64,000 nt of DNA from Novosphingobium sp. (lineage in GTDB: Bacteria > Pseudomonadota > Alphaproteobacteria > Sphingomonadales > Sphingomonadaceae): contig JACKKX010000001.1 of NCBI GenBank assembly GCA_024236215.1, forward strand, positions 434,001 to 498,000, read 5' to 3'. Positions 23,022 through 31,977 of the stretch are shown here, piece by piece. The position numbers were made by a program, and so were the translations under genes. Position 1 is the stretch's first letter. The number at the start of each line of letters is the position of its first letter. The notes below the pieces were generated by a model. It was not told where the DNA came from. It was given only the letters and a program-made list of their open reading frames with translations, and made no database searches.

Positions 23022-23741
23022 CTAATTCATCCCGAACGCCCCGGCCACGCCTACCGCAACCATGCCGCCGATCAGCGGGCCGACAACCGGGATCCAGGCG
23101 TAGGACCAGTCCGAACCGCCTTTGCCCGCGATTGGCAGCAGGGCGTGGGCGATGCGCGGGCCAAGGTCGCGCGCGGGGTTGATCGCATAGCCGGTCGGCC
23201 CGCCCAGCCCGTTGCCGATGGCCCATACCAGCAGACCGACCACCACCGGGCCCAGGAAGCCCGGCATGGCGACCAGCTTCGATCCGATCGCGATCACCAC
23301 GATCACCAGCGCGAAGGCGCCGATCGCCTCGGTGACGAGATTGCTGATCGGCGCGCGGATCGCCGGGCTGGTGGAAAACACCCCCAGCTTGGCCGCCGGA
23401 TCGGGGGTTTCGGCCCAGTGCGGCAGATAGGCCAGCCAGACCAGCGCCGCACCGGTGAAGGCCCCGAGCATCTGTGCCGCGACATAGGGCGCGACATGGC
23501 TGAAATCGTGCCCAGCTATCGCCATGCCCAGCGTCACCGCCGGGTTGAGGTGCCCCGGCGCGCCCAGCGAAACCGCCACCAGCACCCCGCACAGCACAGC
23601 AAAACCCCAGGCCGAAGTGATCGTGGTCCAATCGCTCCCCTGGGCCTTGCTCTTGGCCAGGGTGACATTGGCGTTGGTACCGATGCCAAGCAGCATCAGC
23701 ACGGCGGTGCCGAGGTATTCCCCCGCGAAACCTGCATCCAT
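23022..23741 (-). CDS. glpF: glycerol uptake facilitator (aquaglyceroporin)
   Basis: A 239-residue membrane channel of the MIP family with six helices and the two pore half-helices carrying NPA motifs: GHLNPAVTLG (NPA at 66-68) and GYAINPARDLGPR (NPA at 188-190). The Asp after the second NPAR is the mark of glycerol-conducting members. The start is the ATG after GGGGGAACAAG; the open frame upstream runs into glpK and was ignored. It lies 28 bases downstream of glpK, so glpK-glpF form a glycerol-uptake operon. Confidence 0.9.
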   Translation of the reverse strand: MDAGFAGEYLGTAVLMLLGIGTNANVTLAKSKAQGSDWTTITSAWGFAVLCGVLVAVSLGAPGHLNPAVTLGMAIAGHDFSHVAPYVAAQMLGAFTGAALVWLAYLPHWAETPDPAAKLGVFSTSPAIRAPISNLVTEAIGAFALVIVVIAIGSKLVAMPGFLGPVVVGLLVWAIGNGLGGPTGYAINPARDLGPRIAHALLPIAGKGGSDWSYAWIPVVGPLIGGMVAVGVAGAFGMN

Positions 23742-23769
23742 CTTGTTCCCCCTATCCCCCCTTGCGGGT

Positions 23770-25266
23770 CTATTCGATCCAGCCGAGCGAGCGGCTGACG
23801 GCCTTGTTCCACTTGCCGTAAAGCACGGCGCGGCGATCCTCTTCCATTGCCGGATGCCAGCGTTTGTCCACACCCCAGTTGGCCGAAATGTCGTCGGTCG
23901 ATGTCCAGTATCCCACTGCCAGCCCGGCGGCATAGGCCGCGCCCAGCGCCGTGGTCTCGATCACCCGCGGGCGGACCACCGGCACGCCAAGTATGTCGGA
24001 CTGGAATTGCATCAACAGCTCGTTGACCACCATCCCGCCATCGGTGCGCAGCTCGGTGATCGCCACGCCCGAATCCTTGGTCATCGCATCGAGCACCTCG
24101 CGGGTCTGGAACGCGGTTGCCTCCAGCACGGCGCGGGCGAGGTGGCCCTTGCCCGCGAAGCGCGTCAGCCCGACGATCACCCCGCGCGCGCTGTCTTCCC
24201 AGTGCGGGGCATAGAGCCCGGAAAAGGCCGGAACGAAATAGACATCGCCGTTGTCTTCCACACTGGCGGCCAGTGCCTCGATCTCTGGCGCGCTGGAAAT
24301 GAGCCCGAGATTATCGCGCAGCCACTGCACCAGCGCGCCCGAGATCGAGATCGACCCTTCGAGCGCATAGACCGCCGGGGCTTCACCCAGCTTGTAGCCC
24401 AGCGTGGTCAGCAGGCCGTGCTGCGAGGGAAACGGCTTTTCGCCGGTGTTCATCAGCATGAAGCAGCCGGTGCCATAGGTGTTCTTGGCCTCGCCCGGCG
24501 CAAGGCAGGCCTGCCCGAACAGCGCCGCCTGCTGATCCCCCAGGATCCCCGCCAGCGGCACCCCGGCAAGCCCGCCGGTGCAGCTGCCATAGACCTCGCT
24601 CGAGGAACGGATTTCGGGCAGGCAGGCGCGCGGGATTTTGAGCAGGGCGAGGATTTCCGCATCCCAGTCAAGCGTTTCGAGGTTCATCAGCTGGGTGCGC
24701 GAGGCATTGGTGACATCGGTGATGTGCAGCCCGCCCTCGGCTCCGCCGGTAAGGTTCCAGGCCAGCCAGGTATCGATATTGCCGAACAGCAACTCGCCCG
24801 CCTCGGCCCGCGCCTGCGCACCGGGCACGCTATCGAGCAGCCAGCGCAGCTTGAGCCCTGAGAAATAGGTGGCGAGCGGCAGGCCGGTCTTGCCGCGCAG
24901 CCGGTCCTGCCCGCCATCGACGGCCAGCGCGCCGACCAGATCGGCGGTACGGGTGTCCATCCACACCAGCGCGTTGTGCACCGGCTGGCCGCTGGCCTTG
25001 TCCCACAGCACGGTGGTTTCGCGCTGGTTGGTGATCCCCACCGCGGCAAGATCGGCGGTGGTCAGGCCGCCCTTGGCCAGCGCGAGCGCGATCACCTCTT
25101 GCGTATTGGCCCAGATCTCACCCGCATCGTGTTCGACCCAGCCCGGCGCGGGCATGATCTGCGCGTGTTCCTTCTGATCGACCGCGACGATGTTTCCACC
25201 ATGATCGAACACGATGAACCGCGTGCTGGTGGTCCCCTGGTCGATCGCCCCGACGTAACGCGCCAT
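23770..25266 (-). CDS. glpK: glycerol kinase
   Basis: A 498-residue FGGY-family kinase that phosphorylates glycerol to glycerol 3-phosphate, trapping it after entry through GlpF. It begins [20 protein letters not shown] with the phosphate-binding DQGTTSTR, and has [60 protein letters not shown] and [20 protein letters not shown], all as in GlpK. Length matches the family. No glpD or glpR is present in the window. It is divergent from the GST-like gene. Confidence 0.97.
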   Translation of the reverse strand: MARYVGAIDQGTTSTRFIVFDHGGNIVAVDQKEHAQIMPAPGWVEHDAGEIWANTQEVIALALAKGGLTTADLAAVGITNQRETTVLWDKASGQPVHNALVWMDTRTADLVGALAVDGGQDRLRGKTGLPLATYFSGLKLRWLLDSVPGAQARAEAGELLFGNIDTWLAWNLTGGAEGGLHITDVTNASRTQLMNLETLDWDAEILALLKIPRACLPEIRSSSEVYGSCTGGLAGVPLAGILGDQQAALFGQACLAPGEAKNTYGTGCFMLMNTGEKPFPSQHGLLTTLGYKLGEAPAVYALEGSISISGALVQWLRDNLGLISSAPEIEALAASVEDNGDVYFVPAFSGLYAPHWEDSARGVIVGLTRFAGKGHLARAVLEATAFQTREVLDAMTKDSGVAITELRTDGGMVVNELLMQFQSDILGVPVVRPRVIETTALGAAYAAGLAVGYWTSTDDISANWGVDKRWHPAMEEDRRAVLYGKWNKAVSRSLGWIE

Positions 25267-25361
25267 CTGCCTTCCTCCTGCTCCTGGCGCGCAGTGCTAT
25301 GGCACTAGGGCCAAGGCGGCAAGAGCCGTTCCTTTGGGGCTTGATCGTACAGAAGGAATGA

Positions 25362-25379
25362 TTAGGGTCCATACCCTAA
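25362..25379. promoter_or_regulatory. palindromic operator candidate in the glpK/GST divergent gap
   Basis: TTAGGGT-CCAT-ACCCTAA is a perfect 7-bp inverted repeat with a 4-base spacer, ending 27 bases before the ATG of the GST-like gene and 96 bases from the glpK start. The size suits a dimeric repressor such as a GntR, MarR or TetR family member. No regulator gene is adjacent, so the binding protein is unknown. Confidence 0.5.
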
Positions 25380-25406
25380 AAACTCGATCGGGTGGGAGAA
25401 TTGGCG

Positions 25407-26564
25407 ATGACTGCAACCGGCTATACCCTGTGGGGAACCCCGCATTCGCTCTATACCGGCAAGCTGCGCTCCTACCTGATCAAGAAACGCATTTCCTTTG
25501 CCGAACGGCTGCCCAACGATCCGCGTTTCGCCAGCGAAGTTGTGCCCGGGATCGGTCATTTCGTGATCCCCGTGCTGAGCACGCCCGATGGCGCCCTGAT
25601 CCAGGATACCACCGCGATCATCGACTACCTCGAGGCCCGGCATGCCGCGCCGTCGCTAACACCGCCAGGGCCGGTGCAGCAGGTGATCGCGCATCTGCTC
25701 GATGCTTTCGGTTCGAACTATCTGCTGCCGCTGGCGATGCATTACCGCTGGTCCTATCGCGATCGGCAGGAGCTGTTCCTGCAGACCGAATTTGCCCGGG
25801 CTATCCCGGCGGCGATGCCCTACGAACAGCGCCTCGCCACGGCGCAGATGCTGATGGGCAAGTTTGCCGGCTTCCTCCCCAACCTCGGGGTCTGCGCCGA
25901 GGTGATCCCGGCAATGGAGGAAAGCTATGCCGAGCTGCTCGGCGCGCTCGAAGCGCATTTCCGGGCGCACCCCTACCTGCTGGGCGGATGCCCGAGCCTG
26001 GCCGATTTCGGGATGATGGCGCCGCTTTACGCCCATCTGGCGCGCGATCCGGTGCCCGGCTTCCTGATGCGCACGATTGCGCCCAATGTCGCGCACTGGA
26101 CCGAGCGCATGAACCAGGCGGAGGTTGCGGCTGGCGACTATGCCGATCCGGGCGGCACCTTCCCCGACGGCGATGCGATCCCCGAGACACTCGAGGCCGT
26201 GCTTGCCCTGGTGTTCGCCCATTGGGGCCCGGGTCTGGCCGAGGATGCGGCGCAGTTCGACCGCTGGCTGGATTTGCTCGACGATCCCGCGCCGGGCACG
26301 CTGGTTTCCCACGATGGCGAGCGCCAGGTCCACCCGCATGTCGGCGCGATTGCCTACCCCTGGCGGGGCGTGACCATGCGGCGCAAGAGCCACCCGCATT
26401 CGCTGTGGCATCTCGCCCGCGCCCAGGCTGCGGCCCGCACGCTCGATCCGGCGGCAGCCGCGCGGTTTGCCCAGCTGCTTGAGCGAACCGGGGGAACGCA
26501 GACCATGGCGCTAACCACCACCCGGCCTATCGCGCGCGAGAACAACGTCCTGGTGCTCGCCTGA
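25407..26564 (+). CDS. glutathione S-transferase-like protein with long C-terminal extension
   Basis: A 385-residue protein. Residues about 4-80 form a GST N-terminal thioredoxin-like domain (YTLWGTPHSLYTGKLRSYLI, then HFVIPVLSTPDGALIQDTTA IIDYLEARH, the glutathione-contact region). Residues about 90-230 resemble the all-helical GST C-terminal domain (LLGGCPSLADFGMMAPLYAH). A further 150 residues at the C-terminus are not explained. The ATG follows GGTGGGAG by 8 bases; a GTG five codons earlier lies inside that sequence. Substrate unknown. It is convergent with fliC across a strong hairpin. Confidence 0.75.
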   Translation: MTATGYTLWGTPHSLYTGKLRSYLIKKRISFAERLPNDPRFASEVVPGIGHFVIPVLSTPDGALIQDTTAIIDYLEARHAAPSLTPPGPVQQVIAHLLDAFGSNYLLPLAMHYRWSYRDRQELFLQTEFARAIPAAMPYEQRLATAQMLMGKFAGFLPNLGVCAEVIPAMEESYAELLGALEAHFRAHPYLLGGCPSLADFGMMAPLYAHLARDPVPGFLMRTIAPNVAHWTERMNQAEVAAGDYADPGGTFPDGDAIPETLEAVLALVFAHWGPGLAEDAAQFDRWLDLLDDPAPGTLVSHDGERQVHPHVGAIAYPWRGVTMRRKSHPHSLWHLARAQAAARTLDPAAAARFAQLLERTGGTQTMALTTTRPIARENNVLVLA

Positions 26565-26584
26565 GCGGGCTGCCGATACAAGAT

Positions 26585-26616
26585 GGCCCGGCGATCCAGA
26601 TAAGGATCGCCGGGCC
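26585..26616. terminator. hairpin between the convergent GST-like gene and fliC
   Basis: GGCCCGGCGATCC and GGATCGCCGGGCC form a perfect 13-bp stem with a 6-base loop. It lies 21 bases after the GST-like stop and 39 bases after the fliC stop. There is no long T run on either strand, so it may act as a bidirectional, partly Rho-assisted terminator or simply protect the 3' ends. Confidence 0.7.
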
Positions 26617-26655
26617 GTGCCTGGAAGGGTCAGGCAAGGGCTTGGCTGACTGGCC

Positions 26656-27483
26656 TTAGCGCAGCAGCGAAAGCACGTTCTGCTGGCTCTGGTTGGCCTG
26701 GGCGATCATCGCGGTCGAGGCCTGCGAGAGGATCTGGGCCTTGGCCAGCGCGGTGGTTTCCGACGAATAGTCGGCATCTTCGATGCGGCTGCGCGCGTCG
26801 GACAGGTTGGTGGCGTTGCTGGTCAGGTTGTTGACCACCGATTCGAGCCGGTTCTGCCCCGCACCGAGCGAAGCGCGCGCCGAGTTGATCGAATCGAGCT
26901 CGCCGTCGATCGTGGTCAGCAGGCCGTTGGCCGCCGTCGCGCTCGACACGTCATAGGAACCTGCCGCGCCGCCGCTGGCGGCGAGCGAGGTCAGATCGGC
27001 CATGGTCAGATCGACCGTATCGGCCCCGTCGGCACCGGTCTGAATCGTCACGGTTGCGGTGGTGCCGTCGAACAGCTGGACGCCGTTGAACTTGCTGTTG
27101 GTGATGACCTGATCGATCTGCGAGGTCAGCTCATCGACTTCCGACTGCATATAGGCGCGGTCGGTCGAGTCCTGATAGGTGCCCGAGGCCGACTGGACGG
27201 CCAGTTCGCGCACACGCTGGAGCATGTTGGTAACCTCGTTCAGGGCGCCTTCGGCGGTCTGCGCCAGGGCGATGCCATCGTTGGAATTGCGGATCGCCTG
27301 GTTCATGCCGCGCACCTGCGCGGTCATCGAGGTGGCAATGGCGAGCCCGGCGGCATCGTCTTTCGCGCTGTTGATGCGCTTGCCGGTCGACAGCCGCTCC
27401 ATCGCGGTGCCGAGCATCTTGGAAGCGCTGTTGGAAGCGTTGGCGGCCTTGATCGCGCCGATATTGGTGTTGATGACGGTCAT
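26656..27483 (-). CDS. fliC: flagellin
   Basis: A 275-residue flagellin, the filament subunit. The conserved N-terminal helices ([55 protein letters not shown]) and C-terminal helices ([43 protein letters not shown]) are present. The variable middle is very short (about residues 140-190). Residues 88-97 read [10 protein letters not shown], the sequence recognised by TLR5 in enteric flagellin. It is a single-gene unit, divergent from the sigma-54 activator, and likely FliA-dependent, although no convincing sigma-28 promoter was found. Confidence 0.97.
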   Translation of the reverse strand: MTVINTNIGAIKAANASNSASKMLGTAMERLSTGKRINSAKDDAAGLAIATSMTAQVRGMNQAIRNSNDGIALAQTAEGALNEVTNMLQRVRELAVQSASGTYQDSTDRAYMQSEVDELTSQIDQVITNSKFNGVQLFDGTTATVTIQTGADGADTVDLTMADLTSLAASGGAAGSYDVSSATAANGLLTTIDGELDSINSARASLGAGQNRLESVVNNLTSNATNLSDARSRIEDADYSSETTALAKAQILSQASTAMIAQANQSQQNVLSLLR

Positions 27484-27713
27484 TGTTGACTCCCGTGGAT
27501 AGTCCCGTGGTGCCTGCCGTGCCGGACCATCCGCCGCGGCGTGCAGCCATTAGAGCGACCGTCCGGGCCAGCTTTTAAGGGCCGGGTCCAGCTCGCCCCG
27601 TGCGCATCCGGGGAAATGCCTAGGGGCTTGCCCGAGGTCTTAAGTTACCGAAGGATTTGCCGTTCCACGCGCACAACGCCCCTCGAAGTCATGGTTAATG
27701 GGGGTTCCACGAA

Positions 27714-28976
27714 ATGACCGTTCCGGCCTGTAGCGAAAGCCTGGCGAAACAGCATGCGCCGCTGGTCCAGCGCGCGGCGGCGATCCTGGCGGCAGTAGGG
27801 GGCGAAGGCGCCCCGGCGCTGCGCGGCGATGGCGAGGCGGTTCCGCCCGGCCCCGGTCCCTGCGTCACCCTGGTGCGCGCCAACGCCAACCGGCTGGTGC
27901 GCGAAGGCGCGCGCGGAAGGGTGACCCTGACCTATCGCGATCCGGTGGGCGAAGCGCCGCTCGCCGCGCTGGTCGCCGCGCTGGCCGCGCCGGGCATGCC
28001 GATCGCCGCCGATCCCGAAAGCCTGTCCGTACTTGCTCTCGCCGAACGGCTCGCGGCGAGCGAGATTCCGGTGCTGATCGGCGGCCCCACCGGCACCGGC
28101 AAGGAGGTGCTGAGCCGCTTCATCCATGCCCGCAGCCCCAGGAAGAACGGCCCCTTCGTGGCGGTCAATTGCGCCGCCATGCCGGAAACCATGCTCGAAG
28201 CCCTGCTGTTCGGGCACCGCAAGGGCGCCTTCACCGGCGCCACCGAGGCCAGCGAAGGCTTTTTCCGCGCCGCCGATGGCGGCACCCTGCTGCTCGACGA
28301 AATCGCCGAAATGCCCCTTTCGCTCCAGGCCAAGCTGCTACGCGCCTTGCAGGAGGGCGAGGTTGTGCCGATCGGATCGACCCAGCCGGTGCGGATCGAC
28401 GTGCGGGTGATCGCCTGCGCCAACCGCGATCTGCCCACCGAAGTGGCCGAGGGCCGATTCCGCGCCGACCTGTTCTATCGCCTCAATGTCTTCCCGCTGG
28501 CGCTGCGGGCGCTGCGCGACCGGGCGGAGGACATCGCCCCGCTGGCCTTCGCGCTGCTGCTGCGCCACGCCGCGCCGGGACGGGCGCTGCCGTGGATTTC
28601 CGATTCGGCTCTGGCCCTGCTGCGCCGCCACGGCTGGCCCGGAAACGTGCGCGAGCTGGAAAACGTGATCCGCCGCGCGCTGCTGCTGGCTGAGGGCAGT
28701 GCAGAGATCGGCGCCCAGCACATCGTCTTTGACAGCCCGGCGCGGCTGGTCGGAACCGAACCCGAAGCACCGGCGAGCATTGGCGCGGGCAAACTTTCCA
28801 ACATCGTCCAGCTTTCCGAAGCCCGCGCGATCATGGAAACGCTCGACGAGTGCGGCGGCAGCCGGATCGCGGCAGCGGCACGGCTGGGCATTTCCGAACG
28901 CACGCTGCGCTATCGCCTTGCCGCCTTCCGCGAAGCCGGGATCGCGATGCCCGCGCTGGCCGGAGCACGGCGATGA
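27714..28976 (+). CDS. sigma-54 dependent flagellar transcriptional activator (FlbD/FleQ-like)
   Basis: A 420-residue enhancer-binding protein. A non-conserved N-terminal 100 residues, without a recognisable phospho-acceptor receiver, precede the AAA+ domain: Walker A GGPTGTGKE (123-131), the sigma-54 contact loop GAFTGA (171-176), Walker B GGTLLLDE (189-196) and the arginine-finger region GRFRADLFYRLNVFPL. A Fis-type helix-turn-helix ends the protein (SRIAAAARLGISERTLRYRL). The ATG follows GGGGG. fliE overlaps its stop (ATGA), so it leads the fliEFGHIJ unit. It is the obvious activator for the two sigma-54 promoters in the cluster. Confidence 0.92.
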   Translation: MTVPACSESLAKQHAPLVQRAAAILAAVGGEGAPALRGDGEAVPPGPGPCVTLVRANANRLVREGARGRVTLTYRDPVGEAPLAALVAALAAPGMPIAADPESLSVLALAERLAASEIPVLIGGPTGTGKEVLSRFIHARSPRKNGPFVAVNCAAMPETMLEALLFGHRKGAFTGATEASEGFFRAADGGTLLLDEIAEMPLSLQAKLLRALQEGEVVPIGSTQPVRIDVRVIACANRDLPTEVAEGRFRADLFYRLNVFPLALRALRDRAEDIAPLAFALLLRHAAPGRALPWISDSALALLRRHGWPGNVRELENVIRRALLLAEGSAEIGAQHIVFDSPARLVGTEPEAPASIGAGKLSNIVQLSEARAIMETLDECGGSRIAAAARLGISERTLRYRLAAFREAGIAMPALAGARR

Positions 28977-29350
28977 GCGGGATCGGTCCCCTTGGCGGCG
29001 CGGGCGGCGGTTCGCTGCACCAGATCATGGCCATGCGCCAGCAGATCCTCGATCGCTCGCAATTGCTGCAAGAGGTCCACACCGCCTCCACCGCTCCGGC
29101 CCCTTCGGCGGCAGTGGAACAAGCCCCCACAGACGGCTTCGGCGGGGCGCTCAAGCACGCGCTCGACGGGGTTTCGGCCAGCCAGAACCGCGCCGAAGCG
29201 CTGAGCGCGGGGTTCGAGCGCGGCGAAGTGACCGACATGGCCCAGGTGATGCTGGCCCGCCAGGAAGCCGGGATCGCCTTCGAGGCCACGCTCCAGGTCC
29301 GCAACCGGCTGCTCTCGGCCTATCAGGACATCATGCGGATGGGGGTGTGA
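28973..29350 (+). CDS. fliE: flagellar hook-basal body protein FliE
   Basis: A 125-residue protein joining the MS ring to the rod. The C-terminal half is diagnostic: FGGALKHALDGVSASQNRAE, then FERGEVTDMAQVMLARQEAG and IAFEATLQVRNRLLSAYQDI MRMGV. The N-terminal third is Gly/Gln-rich and variable as usual. The start is the ATG that overlaps the stop of the activator gene. fliF follows after 3 bases. Confidence 0.94.
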   Translation: MSGIGPLGGAGGGSLHQIMAMRQQILDRSQLLQEVHTASTAPAPSAAVEQAPTDGFGGALKHALDGVSASQNRAEALSAGFERGEVTDMAQVMLARQEAGIAFEATLQVRNRLLSAYQDIMRMGV

Positions 29351-29353
29351 TAG

Positions 29354-30961
29354 ATGGCTGAGCTTGTATCCACTACCACCCCGCCGCCGCCCGCCCCGCT
29401 GGCCCCGGCCAACCCGCTCGAACAGCTGCGGGGCCTTGCCCGCCAGCCCGCCGTTCGCCGCGCTCTGCCCTGGTTCGGCGGGCTCGCCGGGCTTGGCGCG
29501 GTGGCGCTGACCTGGGCCGCGCTCGCCCCCGCGCCGCAGCGCACGCTCTATGCAGGGCTCGACGATGCCGGGCGCGCGGCGGTCACCGCCAGCCTCGACA
29601 AGGCCGGGATCGCCTGGCGGATCGATGCCGATACCGGCACGCTCAGCGTCGGCGAGGATGATCTTTATCGTGCGCGAATGCTGGTTGCCTCGGACGGGGC
29701 GCTGGCGGTTCCCGATGCCACATCCGCGCTCGACAGCCTGCCGCTCGGCGCCAGCCGCGCACTGGAAGGCGAGCGCTTGCGCGCCGCGCGCGAGCACGAA
29801 CTGATGCTGACCATCCAGCAGATCGACGGGGTGGAAGCGGTGCGGGTTCACCTGGCCGAGGCCGAGCGGTCTGTCTTCGTGCGCGAAGACGCGCCGCCCA
29901 GCGCCTCGGTGATGGTGCGCATGGCCCAGGGCCGCCAGCTGGGCGACAGCCAGGTTGCCGCGATCGTCAACCTGGTCGCCGGATCGGTGCCGGGCATGGC
30001 CGCCGACGCGGTGCGCGTGGTCGACCAGCACGGCCGACTGCTGAGCGCGGATCGCGGCGCCAATTCCGATCGGCTCGAACTGCAGGCCCGGCTTGAGGAC
30101 AAGCTGCGCGCGCAGCTCGATGCGCTGCTCACCCCGATGCTCGGCAGCGGCAACTTCACCAGCGAGGTCCAGGTCGATCTCGATATGGATCAGGTCACTT
30201 CGGCGCGCGAAAGCTATGACAAGGACGGGGTGATCCGCACCGAAAGCCAGCAAAGCTCGCAGAGCAGCGGGTCCACTCCGGCGGGAGGGATTCCCGGCGT
30301 CGTTTCCAACACCCCGCCGCCCGCCACCACGCTGCGCGCCGGACCGCCGCAGGGCGCTGCGCCCGCTGCTGCCCCGGCCCCGGTCAACGGCGAAAGCAGC
30401 GCGAGCCGCACCTATGAGCTGGGGCGCGAGGTGGCGGTGGCCAACTCCGCTCCGGGCAAGGTCAAGCGGCTTTCGGTTGCCGTGGCGATCAGCCAGGCGG
30501 CGATGGCCAAGGCCAAGAGCTCGGATATCGAGCAGCTCAAACAGCTGGTTGGCGCGGCAACCGGGATCGATCCCGCGCGCGGCGATCAGGTATCGGTGAT
30601 GGTCCGCCCCTTCGAACCGGTTCCCGATAACGGACTGCCGTTCTACGAGACCGGATGGTTCGCGATGCTGGTGCGCAGCGCGGTGGCGCTGATCGCAGTG
30701 GTGCTGGTGCTGGTGCTGGCCGTGCGTCCGCTGCTGGCGGCACTGCGCCGCCAGCCTGCAAAGGCTGACGCGGACGAACTGCTGGTCGATGAAAACGGCG
30801 AGCGGATCGTGCGTCCGGTCGATCCGGCGGCGGGCGCGGTCGATGCCGCGCTGCTCGGCCGCCAGGTCTCGCTGGCGCAGCGGATCGTCGATGAAAAACC
30901 CGAGGATGCCCTGCTCGCCTTGCGTCAGATGCTGGGAATGCCAGCGGAGACAGCCCCATGA
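29354..30961 (+). CDS. fliF: flagellar MS-ring protein FliF
   Basis: A 535-residue MS-ring protein with two membrane helices (about residues 37-56 and 433-455) flanking the periplasmic domains. Ring-building motifs such as LYAGLDDAGRAAVTASLDKA, ALEGERLRAAREHELMLTIQ QIDGVEAVRVHLAEAERSVF, and NLVAGSVPGMAADAVRVVDQ HGRLLS match FliF. A Pro/Ala/Gln-rich stretch at about 300-345 is low complexity. The C-terminal tail ends in the FliG-binding region. It overlaps fliG by 4 bases. Confidence 0.96.
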   Translation: MAELVSTTTPPPPAPLAPANPLEQLRGLARQPAVRRALPWFGGLAGLGAVALTWAALAPAPQRTLYAGLDDAGRAAVTASLDKAGIAWRIDADTGTLSVGEDDLYRARMLVASDGALAVPDATSALDSLPLGASRALEGERLRAAREHELMLTIQQIDGVEAVRVHLAEAERSVFVREDAPPSASVMVRMAQGRQLGDSQVAAIVNLVAGSVPGMAADAVRVVDQHGRLLSADRGANSDRLELQARLEDKLRAQLDALLTPMLGSGNFTSEVQVDLDMDQVTSARESYDKDGVIRTESQQSSQSSGSTPAGGIPGVVSNTPPPATTLRAGPPQGAAPAAAPAPVNGESSASRTYELGREVAVANSAPGKVKRLSVAVAISQAAMAKAKSSDIEQLKQLVGAATGIDPARGDQVSVMVRPFEPVPDNGLPFYETGWFAMLVRSAVALIAVVLVLVLAVRPLLAALRRQPAKADADELLVDENGERIVRPVDPAAGAVDAALLGRQVSLAQRIVDEKPEDALLALRQMLGMPAETAP

Positions 30962-31977
30962 TCGCGGTTTCGCACGCCCTGCTGGCCGACGCCGAACGCG
31001 CCGCGGTGATGATCATGCTGCTGGAAGAGGAACAGGCCGCCGCGATCCTCGGCCAGCTTGGCCCCGACGAGCTTCAGGTGCTGGGTGAGAAGATGTGCGC
31101 GCTGGGCGACATCGGTCCCGAGCAGATCACCCAGGCAATCGCCGGTTTCGTGCGCAGCACCGATCACCAGGGGATCAGCGCGCGCGGGCGCAATCGAAAG
31201 GTCCGCTCGCTGATGAACCGTGCGATCGGCCCGGTGAAGGCCGACAGCCTGATGCAGCGCATCCTGCCCGAGGGCGAGGATCGCGGCCCGGCGATCGAGC
31301 TGGCGCGCTGGCTCACCCCGCAGGCGTTGATCCCGCTGATCCGCGACGAACATCCCCAGGCGGTCGCGGTACTGCTGGTCCAGCTCGATCCCGAAGTGGC
31401 CGCGCAGGTGTTGCATTCGCTGCCTGCAGAGCAGCAGACCCAGGTGGTGCACCGCATCGCCACGCTCGGCCCGGTCTCACGCGAGGCGGTGGTGATGCTC
31501 GAACAATTGCTCGAAAGCCGGATTGCGGAAAGCCATGGCCGCGACATGTTGCTGCTGGGCGGCATGCGCGAGGCCGCCGAAATCATCAACAACGCCGGCA
31601 AGGCCGCCGAAAAACGGATCATGCCCGAGCTGGGCCGGATCGACAAGGCGCTCGCCCGCCGGATCGAGAACGAGATGTTCAAGTTCGAGCATCTCTTCGC
31701 GCTCGATCCCCAGGCAATGGGCGCGCTGCTGCGCGAGGTGGAAAGCGAGGTGCTGATCGACGCGCTCAAGGGCACCGCCGAGGAACACCGCGAGGCCTTC
31801 TTCCGGGCCATGTCGAGCCGCGCCGCCGATGGGGTGAAGGACGAGATCGCCAGCCGCGGGCGCCTCAAGATGGCCGAAGTGGTCGAGGCCCAGCGCACCA
31901 TCATTGCCATTGCCCGGCGCCTGGCCGGCGAAGGCGTGATCCAGTTCGGCGGCGGCGGGGACGACGAATATGTCTAG
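30958..31977 (+). CDS. fliG: flagellar motor switch protein FliG
   Basis: A 339-residue rotor protein that transmits torque from MotA. N-terminal domain residues 10-100 include AERAAVMIMLLEEEQAAAIL and LGPDELQVLGEKM. The middle domain holds EHPQAVAVLLVQLDPEVAAQ VLHSLPAEQQTQVVHRIATL (EHPQ motif), and the C-terminal torque helix has charged residues (LKGTAEEHREAFFRAMSSRA, VKDEIASRG). Length fits. Its stop overlaps the fliH start by 8 bases. Confidence 0.96.
   Translation: MIAVSHALLADAERAAVMIMLLEEEQAAAILGQLGPDELQVLGEKMCALGDIGPEQITQAIAGFVRSTDHQGISARGRNRKVRSLMNRAIGPVKADSLMQRILPEGEDRGPAIELARWLTPQALIPLIRDEHPQAVAVLLVQLDPEVAAQVLHSLPAEQQTQVVHRIATLGPVSREAVVMLEQLLESRIAESHGRDMLLLGGMREAAEIINNAGKAAEKRIMPELGRIDKALARRIENEMFKFEHLFALDPQAMGALLREVESEVLIDALKGTAEEHREAFFRAMSSRAADGVKDEIASRGRLKMAEVVEAQRTIIAIARRLAGEGVIQFGGGGDDEYV

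Noticed and set aside
27557-27594. Possible sigma-54 or sigma-28 promoter upstream of fliC
   Set aside because: The TGG...CGC match has GG and GC 13 bases apart instead of 12, and the sigma-28-like TAAAAGCT-N10-GTCGCTCT matches only half of the -10 consensus. Neither is good enough to report as a promoter.
27714-28013. Phospho-receiver domain at the N-terminus of the sigma-54 activator
   Set aside because: No acidic pair, acceptor Asp or Lys motif could be placed in the first 100 residues, so it was not annotated as a response regulator.
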